From: Pegoplata infirma
Taxonomy: Eukaryota; Arthropoda; Insecta; Diptera; Anthomyiidae
Reading direction: 5' to 3'
NCBI GenBank assembly: GCA_963921195.1
Contig: OY992536.1
Coordinates: forward strand, 98,171,550-98,235,549
Length of the DNA: 64,000 nt
Shown: piece by piece, positions 12,311 to 22,380 of the stretch
Position numbering within the stretch: the first letter of the stretch is position 1
Layout of the letters: each line of letters starts with the position of its first letter
Position numbers and translations under genes: made by a program
The notes under the pieces: generated by a model
Seen by the model: the letters and a program-made list of their open reading frames with translations, nothing else
Told to the model about the DNA's origin: nothing
Database searches by the model: none

Positions 12311-15300
12311 AAATGTTCTATACAAAACAATCGATAAAAGAAAATTTTTTATAGAATATTATCGATAAGAGAAAATTTTTTATAGAAAATTATCGACCAC
12401 AGAAAATTTTCTATAGAACATTATCGACCACAGAAAGTTTTTTTTACAGAAAATTATTGACCACAGAAAATTTTTTTTATAGAATATCATCGACCACAGA
12501 AAATTTTCTATGGAAAATTATCGACCACAGAGAATTTTCGATAGAAAATTATTGACCACAGAAAATTTTCTTTAGAAAATTATCGACCACAGAAAATTTT
12601 CTATAGAAATTTATCAACCCCAGAAAATTTTCTATAGAAAATTATTAACCACAGAAAATTATCGATAACAGAATATTTCTATAGAAAATTATTCATTAAA
12701 AAAATTTTCTATAGAAAATTATCGATAATAAAAAATTTTCTATAGAAAATTATCAGTAACAGAAAATTTTCTTTACAAAAACATCGACAATAGAAAATTT
12801 TCCATAGAAAATTATCGATCATAGAAAATTTTCTATATAAAACTATCGATCATAGAAAATTTTCAATATAAAACTATCGATCACAGAAAATTTTCTATAA
12901 AAAATTATCGACCACAGAAAATTTTCTATAGAAAATTATCGACCATAAAACTTTTCCATAGAAAATTATCGATCATAGGAAATTTTCTATATAAAACTAT
13001 CGATCACAGAAAATTTTCTATAAAAAATTATCGACCACAGAAAATTTTCGATAGAAAATTATTGCCACAGAAAATTTTCTTTCGAAAATTATCGACCACA
13101 GAAAATTTTCTATAGAAATTTATCAACCACAAAAAATTTTCTATAGAAAATTATTAACAACAGAAAATGTTTTATAGAAAATTATTGACCACAGAAAATT
13201 TTCTATAGAAAATTATCGACCACAGAAAATTTTGTATAGAAAATTATCGACCATCGAAAACTTTCTAAAGAAAATTATCGACCACAGAAAATTTTCTAAA
13301 GAAAATTATTGAGCACAGAAAATTTTCTATAGAAAATTATCGACCACAGAAAATTTTCTATAGAAAACCACAGAAAATTTTCTACAGAAAATTATTGACC
13401 ACAAAAAAATTTCTATAGAAAACTATCGACCACAAAAAATTTTCTGTAGAAAATTATCGACCACAGAAAATTTTCTATAGAAAATGCTTGACCACAGAAA
13501 ATTTTCAATAGAATATCACAGAAAATTTTCTTTAGAAAATTTTCGACCACCAGAAATTTTCTATATTGAAAATTTTCGACCACAGAAAATTTTCTATAAA
13601 AAATTATCGAACACAGAAAATTTTCTACAGAAAGTTATTGATAACAGAAAATTTTCCATATCAAATTATCGATAACAGAAAATTTTCCATAACAAATTAT
13701 CGATAGCAGAAAATTTTCTATAAAAAATTATAGACCACAGCAAATTTTCTGTAAAAATTATCGTCCTCAAAAAGTAGTTTATAGAAAATTATTGACCAAA
13801 GAAAATTTTCTATACAAAATTATCAACCACATAAAATTCTCTATAGAAAATTATGGACCACAGAAAATTTTCTATAGAAAATTATAGACCACAGAAAATT
13901 TTCTACTGAAAAATATAAACCACAGAAAATTTTTTATAGAAAACCACAGAAAATTTTCTATAGAAATTATCTATATCAGAAAACGTTCTATTAAAAATTA
14001 TCGATAACAGAAAATTTTCTATATAAATTTATTTCAGAAAGTTTTGCTACAGAAAAGTATCGATTACAGAAAATTATCTATAGAAAATTATCGATAACAA
14101 AAAATTTTCTATAGAAAATTATTGATAACAGAAAATTTTCTATAGAAAATTATTGAAAACAGAATTTTTTTATAGAAAATATCTATAACAGAATTTTTTT
14201 ATAGAAAATATCTAAAACAGAAAATTATTGATAACAGAAAATTTTCTATAGAAAATTATCGACCACAGAAAACTTTCTATAGAAAATTATCGACCAAAGA
14301 AAACTTTCTATAGAAAATTATTGAGCACAGAAAATTTTCTATAGAAAATTATTGAGCACAGAAAATTTTCTATAGAAAATTATCCACCACAGAAAATTTT
14401 CTATAGAAAACAGAAAATTTTCTATAGAAAATTATTGACCACAAAAAAATTTCTATAGAAAACAATCGACGACAAAAAATTTTCTGTAGAAAATTATCGA
14501 CCACAGAAAATTTTCTATAGAAAATTATTGACCACAGAAAATTTTCAATAGAAAATCACAAAAAATTTTCGACCACCAGAAATTTTCTATATTCAAAATA
14601 ATCGACCACAGAAAATTTTCTATAAAAAATAATCGAACACAGAAAATTTTCTACAGAAAATTATCGATAACAGAAAATTTTCCATATCAAATTATCGATA
14701 ACAGAAAGTTTTCCATAACAAATTATTGATAACAGAAAATTTTCTATAGAAAATTTTAGACCACAGAAAATTTTCTGTAAAAATTATCGTCCTCAAAAAA
14801 TTGTTTATAGAAAATTATTGACCAAATTTTCTATACAAAATTATCAACCACATAAAATTCTCTATAGAAAATTATGGACCACAGAAAATTTTCTATAGAA
14901 AATTATCGACCACAGAAAATCTTCTACTGAAAAATATAAACCACAGAAAATTTTCTATAGAAATTATCTTTAACAGAAAACGTTCTATTAAAAATTATCG
15001 ATAACAGAAAATTTTCTATATAAATTTATTTCAGAAAGTTTTCTACAGAAAATTATCGATTACAGAAAATTTTCTATAGAAAATTATTGAAAACAGAATT
15101 TTTTTATAGAAAATATCTATAACTGGATTTTCTTATAGAAAATATCTATCACAGAAAATTATCGATAACAGAAAATTTTCTATAAAAAATAATCGACCAC
15201 AGAAAGTTTTTATAGAATATTATCGATAACAGAAAATTTTCTATAGAAAATTGTCGATAACAGAAAATTTTCTATAAAAAATTGTCGATAACAGAAAATT

Positions 15301-15519
15301 TTCTATAGAAAATTATCGATAACAGAAAGGTTTCTATAGAAAATATCAAAACAGAAAATTTTCAAAAAAAAAAATGATCGATAAGAGAAAATTTTCTATA
15401 CAAAACAATCGATAATAGAAAATTTTTTTATAGAAAAATATCGATAAAAGAAAATTTTCCATAGAAATTATCGATAACAGAAAATTTTTTTAATTAAATT
15501 GTCGAAAACAGAAAATTTT
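12311..15519 (-). repeat. 31-bp palindromic minisatellite array (reverse orientation)
   Basis: Same family as 6340-10098 but inverted: units read TTTTCTATAGAAAATTATCG followed by ACCACAGAAAA. About 3.2 kb, on the order of 100 units. Many copies lack the central ATAG or carry ATCGATAAC in place of ATCGACCAC. It is bounded on both sides by 35-bp-family monomers. Confidence 0.95.
13270..15150. repeat. About 1-kb segmental duplication within the 31-bp array
   Basis: Rare variants recur in the same order about 1 kb apart: ATTATTGACCACAAAAAAAT at 13391 and 14431; CGACCACCAGAAATTTTCTA at 13544 and 14570; TTCTACTGAAAAATATAAAC at 13901 and 14922; AAAACGTTCTATTAAAAATT at 13981 and 14977. The offset shrinks from 1040 to 996 through small deletions in the second copy. 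This is a higher-order duplication laid over the 31-bp unit. Confidence 0.85.
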
Positions 15520-16440
15520 CAGTAAACAAATTCTATATTAAAAATGTCTTAAAATCTGAGAATATTTCTATAAGGAAAAATGTCTCAGTATCTGAAACTT
15601 TTTCTATAGGAAAATTGTCTCAGAATCTGAAAAATATTCTATAGAGAAAATGTCTCAGAATCTGAGGCTTTTTCTATAAAAAACAATCCTCAGAACCTGA
15701 AAAAATATCTCAGAATCTGAGAATTTTTCTAAAGAAAAAATGTCTCAGATTCTGAGGCTTCTCTATAATAAAAATATCTCATTTTCAAAGACTTTTTCTA
15801 TGAGAAAAAGGTCTTATATTCTGAGACTTTTTCTATAAGAAAAATGTCTCGGATTCTGAGATTTTTTCTATAAGAAAAATGTCTCAGATTCTGAAACTTT
15901 TTTTTTAAGAAAAATTACTCAGACTCTGAGACTTTTTCTATTTTTCTGTTTTCTAAAATATCTTAGATTTTAAGACTTTTTGTATAGAAAAGTGTCTCAG
16001 ATTCTGAGAGTTTTTCTATAGAAAAAGGTGTCGATGATTCTGAGACTTTTTCTATAAGCAAAAAGTCCAAGATTCAGTAACCTTTTCTATAAGCAAAATA
16101 TCTCAGATTCTGAGACTTTTTCTATAAGAAAAATGTCTCAGATTCTGAGAATTTTTCTATAAGAAAAATGTCTGAGACATTTTCTATAAGAAAAATGTCT
16201 CAGATTCTGAGACTTTTTCTATAGAAAAAATGTGTCAGATTCTGAAACTTTTTCTATAAGAAAAATGTCTCAGATTCTGAGACTTTTTCTTTAAGAAAAA
16301 TGTCTTAGGTTCTGAGACTTTTTCTATAGAAAAAATGTGTCAGGTTCTGAGACTTTTTCTATGGAAAAAATGTCTCAGATTCTGAAACTTTTTCTATAGA
16401 AAAAAAGTCTCATTTCTATAGGAAAAATGTCTTAACCACC
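15520..16440 (+). repeat. 35-bp palindromic satellite, degenerate block
   Basis: Monomers of GTCTCAG[A/T]TTCTGAGAC plus TTTTTCTATAAGAAAAA, with many substitutions and missing units. Same orientation as the large arrays at 34946 and 44590. The central base of the first palindrome is usually T here and A in the large arrays. Confidence 0.9.
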
Positions 16441-16925
16441 CTAATAAAAGTATGCACATTATATGTGCCTTGATGTTGGGTTAGTCGGCCGTTTGAATGT
16501 TTGTTTGATTATTTAGATGGTTGAATGGTTGGTTTGGAGCTGCCTGTTTACCCGCCTGTTTTGTTGCCACTACAGCATAAAGAAAAATAACAAAAAAAAA
16601 AATACAAACACATAATTTCATCTTAAAACTAAAAAGTCTTAATCATAAAATGTACGTGTACTCTGGTTAAATATAAACAACCATCCAGCCAGCCAGCCTG
16701 CCTGACTGGCAGCCAACTAATAAACCAACCAACTCCATCCTCCACATTTGTTGGGTGTTTATCAAATTTAAAAGGTTTTTTTTTAGTTTAATGCAGCTTG
16801 TAATATTTTGTTAAAGTCTGTTTGTAAGACATTTTGTCTGGCTTTTGAATAGAGGTTTGTTGCAGAAATTCAAGGAATTGTTTAAACTTTGATTTGCTGG
16901 AGGTTGATTAATGAACAAATCGTAG
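16441..16925. other. Apparently unique sequence, no gene seen
   Basis: Contains 'ccagccagccagcctgcctg' at 16684-16703 and AT-rich flanks. No family resemblance in any frame. Could be host intron. Confidence 0.4.
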
Positions 16926-17185
16926 ACTCTGGTAAATTTTTCATAAAGAAAAATTAATAGATTCAGAAATATTTCTGCTATAAAAAAACTATAAGATTAT
17001 GAGCTGTTTTTCCTCTAGAAAAATGACCAGATATTGGAAAACTTTTCCTATGGAAAAATTCTCAGATTGAGAAAAATTTTCCTTCAGAATATAGAGAAAT
17101 GGTCAGATTCAGAGGAATTTTTCCTATAGAAAAGCTCTTAGATCCTAAGACTTTTTTTCAATAGAAAAAGGTGTAAAAAAAATTA
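16926..17185 (+). repeat. Highly degenerate 35-bp satellite relics
   Basis: Scattered words such as TTTTTCATAAAGAAAAATT, CTCTAGAAAAATG and CCTATGGAAAAATTCTCAGA show decayed monomers of the 35-bp family with irregular spacing. Confidence 0.6.
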
Positions 17186-17281
17186 AATAAGGTAAAAGTT
17201 TCTTAAAATGCACTTGAAAATTGCATTTGCATATAAAAAACACGAATAATTTTGCGTATTATTATATATTTACTTTTCGTA

Positions 17282-18135
17282 CACTCAAAAAATTATGTTA
17301 GTAAAATCAACTGAAAATGTCAGTTAAAATAACTACTTTGTAAGTTATTTTGGGGTCAACTACTTTTTCAGTTAAATCAACTAGCAATGTTAGTTATTCT
17401 AACTGACAAAAAACAACTGACTTATGTAGTAAAAACTACTTACATTTGTAGTCAAAACAACTAAAATGTAGTAAAAATAAAAGAATTAATGGCCTCTGTT
17501 CTGTCTTTCACAACTTTTCAATTCACATGAAAATTTCCGAATCACATGAATTCAAGTTTAGTGTTTTGTTGATCACGTTTTCATTTGAAGTTGAAATCGA
17601 ATAATTTAAATTTTAAAAATTATAAGAAAAAAAATGCATTCGTTTTACTTTCACCAAATTTTAGTTATGTGAAACAAAACGAAAAAGAGATTCGGATGTG
17701 AAATCTAGAACACCACAAAAATTCGGAAATTTTCATTTTCACATTTTTTATGTGAATTACTTTTTTTGGAACAGCGGCCAATATATAATTTTTATTTTTT
17801 CAAAACATTTTTCAAAAAAAATTGAAGACTAAATTTTTCCAAGTTTTTTTAAAAAAAAAGTTGTAAAAAATAAAAAAACGAAAATTTTTATTTTTTGGAA
17901 AAAAACTTTGAAAGTTTTTCAGAGATAAAAAAAATAAAATTAACTACTTTAAATAACTGTTACTACATCACAGTACTTTTTTGTTAGTTGTTCAAAAAAC
18001 GACTTAAAATAACTAACAGAAATAGTTGTTTGATATTTTTCATACAAAAACAACTGACTTTGTAGTTGAAAACAACTAACTACTGTAAAATATACAAACA
18101 ACTAACATGTAGTAACTTACATAATTTTCTGAGTG
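17282..18135 (+). mobile_element. CACTC-ended non-autonomous element, copy 1
   Basis: Left end CACTCAAAAAATTATGT. Right end ACATAATTTTCTGAGTG is its near-perfect inverse. TA lies on both sides, which could be a target duplication or part of the termini. The interior is made of GTTAGTTGTTTT / AAAACAACTAAC words in both orientations. It is interrupted by a nested MITE (17491-17779). No coding capacity. Confidence 0.75.
17491..17779. mobile_element. GGCC-ended MITE nested in the CACTC element
   Basis: Ends GGCCTCTGTTC and GAACAGCGGCC are inverted, one mismatch apart, flanked by AAT on both sides (17488-17490, 17780-17782). The sister copy at 18296-18858 lacks this 289-bp segment and has a single AAT at the same point, giving an empty-site comparison. 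A 3-bp duplication with GGCC ends is PIF/Harbinger-like, but no transposase is present to confirm this. Confidence 0.8.
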
Positions 18136-18295
18136 TATGCGCTTTAGATTGTTTAAATGTAATAAAGTAGTTTAATAAATACAGCGGCTAAAATTTACAC
18201 AGATTTTGACGAAAGTCGTGAATAAGTCCGTGAGTTTTTCAAATATGTTCGGTTTGTTGAATTAAGTCTGTAAATGGCTCCATAGAGTATCTATG

Positions 18296-18858
18296 CACTT
18301 AGAAAATTATGTAAGTTACTACATGTTAGTTGTTTGTATATTTTACAGTAGTTAGTTGTTTTCAACTACAAAGTCAGTTATTTTTGTATAAAAAATATCA
18401 AACAACTATTTTTGTTAGTTATTTTAAGTCGTTTTTTGAATAACTAACAAAAAAGTACTGTAATGTAGTAACAGTTATGTAAAGTAGTTAATTTTATTTT
18501 TTTTAACTCTGAAAAATTTTCAACGTTTTTAAAAAAAAAAAAATGTCGTTATTTTATTTTTCATAACTTTTTTTTTTTTTAAAAACTTGGAAAAAATTTG
18601 GTCTTCAATTTTTTTTTTCTGAAAAATTTTTTGAAAAAAAAAATTATATATTGTTTATTTTATTTTTACTACAAATTAGTTGTTTTGACTACAAATGTTA
18701 GTAATTTTTACTACATAAGTCAGTTGTTTTTTGTCAGTTAAAATAACTAACATTGTTAGTTGATTTAACTGAAAAAGTAGTTCACCCCAAAACAACTTAC
18801 AAAGTAGTTATTTTAACTGACATTTTCAGTTGATTTTACTAATATAATTTTTTGAGTG
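18296..18858 (-). mobile_element. CACTC-ended non-autonomous element, copy 2 (inverted)
   Basis: Reverse-orientation copy of 17282-18135 without the nested MITE: starts CACTTAGAAAATTATGTAAG and ends TATAATTTTTTGAGTG. The two copies face each other across about 160 bp and could pair as a long hairpin. Confidence 0.75.
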
Positions 18859-19189
18859 TGTGCAAAATAGAACAAAAATCGGAAGTCCCTCGGTCAAAAA
18901 ATTCCTAAAATCTCCAATTGTCTGGTGAGATGAATGATATATAAAAGTTTTTAGATCCTAATACATTTTATCTCTAGAAAAAATCCCGGATTCTAAGAAA
19001 TATTTAATTTCCAATCAATAAATTTATTCCTTTACAACTCTGCTTTAAAGCTGCTGTAAATGTTTGTCTTTAAATGTTTGTTAGTTTTTCATTTAACATA
19101 ATTTTTTTCGTTGTTGTAAGTTTTTCGCTTAACTTGACATCAAAAAAACAAAATAAAAAAAAATTATAAAGCAATAGAGCGGCATTTTT
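18859..19189. other. Short AT-rich stretch, no gene seen
   Basis: AT-rich sequence with one degenerate 'ctctagaaaaaatcccggattct' word related to the 35-bp satellite. Nothing else is recognisable. Confidence 0.4.
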
Positions 19190-20640
19190 TTTTTGTATGG
19201 GAAAAAGTTTTTCTTCCGATTTTAAACGTCCGGGAAAATTTTTATTTTCCTAGGCCTAAACTTTATGTGGTACAATTTTGAGGTCAAACGGATTAAATTA
19301 ACACGTAACACCTTGCGATCAAAATTTGGGATTTTTGAAATTAAAAAAAAATTTAAACAAAAAATATATCTTGAGACACATCATATTTCTTTATATGCGC
19401 TGATATTCCCGATTTCAAAAACAATTTAAAATCGGTCAAACGGTTTTTGAGATATCGCTATTTGAAAGTTTCTTTCCCTTGACGTTTCCATAGAGCCTGA
19501 GACAATGTTTCATCTAAACCTAAATTGACGCAAATCCGATCATTTGAAACCGTGGCGTCCTTCGATCAAAGTGAATGAATGAATAATAAAAAAAAATATT
19601 TCGCGAAAACTTATTTTTTTTAACTGTGACAATGCTGAATACAAATATCTTAAAATTTTTGAAATCGGTCAAGCGGTTTTCGAGATATCACCATTTGGAA
19701 TTTGCCAAAAAAATTCCAAAAATGGCCATTTTTTTTTTAAATCTCTTAATGTTTTCCCATTGACTTGCTTATAGAGCTTGAGACAAACTATCATTTAAAT
19801 TTATTTTGAGCCAAATCAGAACAGTTTAACCCATGGCACCCTTTAATTAAAGTTTAGAGTTTTTTGTGAAAATTTTCTAAAACAACAAAATTTTATCGCC
19901 ATTTGAAATTTGTCTAAAAATTTATAAAAATGGCATTTTTTCTTACGTCTAAAAAATTTATTTTTTTTTTAATCTCAAACTTTCTTTCCCAAATCCGATT
20001 ATTTTAACCCACGGCGTTCTTTGATCAAACTTTTGGATTTTTAGAAAATTTCCACCAAAATTTTGGATTTTTGAGAAATGAATAATAAAAAACAAAATTA
20101 TTTCACGATAGGTAATTTTTTTTATTAATTTTGGCTTGCTGAATACGGATATAAAAAAAGTTTAATTGGTCGAGCGGTTTTCGAGACATCGCCATTTGAA
20201 ATTTCTCAAAAAATTTCCAAAAATTACGATTTTTTAAAAAAAATTCTCAAATTTTTTTTTGCCACGTTCATAGAGCTTGAGACAAACTTTCATTTAAACT
20301 TATTTTGAGTCAAATCAGACCATTTGGTCAAAGTTAAGATTTTTTGGAGAACATTTTCTAAAAACCAAAAAATTTTGATCGAAGTGAGCCACGGGTTTAG
20401 ATAACGCCATTTGAAATTTGTCAAAAAAATATTTTCTAACGTTTAAAAAATTTTTTAAATAAATCTCAAAATTTATTTTCCTTGCCCCTTTCATAGAGCT
20501 TCAGACAATCTTTAATTTAAACTTAATTGGAGATAAATCCAATCATTTTAACCCGCGGCGCCATTCGATCAAAGTTTTGGATTTTTGGAAAATTTTCACA
20601 AAAATTTTTGATTTTTGAAAAATCAAAAAAAAAAAATAAA
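19190..20640. repeat. Diverged tandem repeat, units of roughly 210-280 bp
   Basis: A recurrent block reads 'catagagcttgagacaaact', then 'tcatttaaa', 'ccaaatcagacca', 'ttaaccca(t/c)ggc' and 'gatcaaagtt', followed by poly-A/T-rich 'ggatttttgaaaa'. The landmark GAGACAA recurs near 19500, 19780 and 20280, with GAGCTTCAGACAA near 20498. Units are strongly diverged with internal deletions. Non-coding; family unknown. Confidence 0.65.
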
Positions 20641-20670
20641 AATTATTATTTTTTTTAATGTCTTTAACGT

Positions 20671-21466
20671 AGGAAACAAGTAAGAAAACGATAGTCACTC
20701 AAGACCGACCATATAATACCCTACACCAATGTATACCGGAAAATGGGTCCCAAGTCCAAACATGTACCGATTGGGTCTATCTTTTGTCAAATCTTTAATA
20801 AGTGTAGAAAACACTCACAAAGTTAAATAGGCTTCTATTTGTTGCCATTAAACCGCTTAAAGTGAATATCGGGCAAAATTTTCATATGGGGCCAAAGTCC
20901 AAAAATGGTATGAATATAATCAGATTCGATTGGGTTACTAAAGTATGCATTAAACACACACAAACACAATTTAAATATTTTCTATTTTCATGAAATTTTA
21001 CAGATTTATGTGAATTTTGGAAGGGTGGCTTGTATGGAGACTACAAGAAGAACTTGTATCCGATTTCTTTAAAATTTGGAATGGTGATTTGATAAAAAAA
21101 CGCGTTTCCCTGCCAAATTTCGAAAGGATACCTATTAAAATACAGTTGCTAGGGTCATTTTACCCAAATTTAAAGCGGACGTTTGTATGGGGGTTAGGTC
21201 AAAACATCGACAGATTTTTTCCAATTTTAATCAAGCGTTCGTCTTTGGGCCTAAAGAAGCTTAATTTTTAAATTTCAGACAAATCGGTTAAAAATTTCTA
21301 TCTATAACGTTTACATGGACAGACGGACATCGAAAAATCGACTCAAAATGTGATTCTAAGTCAATCGGTATTCTTAAAAGTGGGTCTAGGACCAATATTT
21401 CGGATAGTTACAAACATGAGCTCAAATTCATTGTACTCTGAACCACAGAGTAGGGTAGGGTATAAA
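20671..21466 (+). mobile_element. HINE/mini-me-like element, subfamily D
   Basis: Starts AACAAGTAAGAAAACGATAG, then 'gaccgaccatataataccctacacc', and ends 'gagtagggtagggtataaaa'. It contains 'catatggggccaaagtcc', two 'gggttaggtc'-type blocks and a decayed GTCY tract (GACAGACGGACA near 21319). The best-preserved D copy in the window is the inverted one at 47569-48425. The short open frame at 21017-21271 is part of this repeat. Confidence 0.65.
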
Positions 21467-22380
21467 ACCGCCATTTTTATACCCTACACCTCTCTGTGGC
21501 ACAGGGTATAATGAGTTTGTGCTGATGTTTGTAACTATACGAAATATTGGTCCTATACCTAGAGTTTCTGTTTCGGTTAAAACCGTAACCGAAACCGCGG
21601 TTGTTGAAGCCGAAAACCGAACCCGAAACCGCCCATATATGTTCGGTTATCCGAATTTTATTAATTTTATAAATTTTTTATACTTTTTTGGCATTAAAAA
21701 AAAGCAATTTTAATTAACAACTATTTACATACAAATTTTATGTTTTTCGTGTCCACCAGCATCGGTGGCGACTAACAATGCTTTTAAACTTGTCATTGGG
21801 GACATTCCAAAAAATTGTATGAAGATGTCATCAATTTTATAAAGGGATGTTCAGCAGTATGTTAAGGGTAATTTTTTTGCCGACTATGAATGAATGGACA
21901 AGCACTAGAGGAACGCAGTTTCAGATAAATTAGATTGTTCGTCTCAATTAAAATACAGTTTATAATGACAATATTATTTTTTTTTTTAATTTAAAATTCT
22001 TACTTTACTGACGAGATAACTTAAATTTTTATATCCAGTTGATGAAGAATTATCCAGTTCTGAAGATGAGGAACCACTCAATCTTTCGAAGATAAATTGA
22101 ATTCTGCTTTTAAAAAGACATAAGCGGAAGCTAAGCCAAACTGGTAATTTAAACTGAATTCGATTCTAATAAAAAACTATTTAAAAATTAAGTTGTTTCA
22201 CCGGAATAAAATTGTTATTGATAACCGAAAATAACCGAAACCGATCGGTTATTCAATTTTTGATAACCCGGCTAAAAATAATGTATACAAGCTCATGTAC
22301 GATCATATATGATAATTTATGTTGAGGGTGGGCCAATATATGATCGCATATTATCATATGTTTTACCATATATCGTCATA

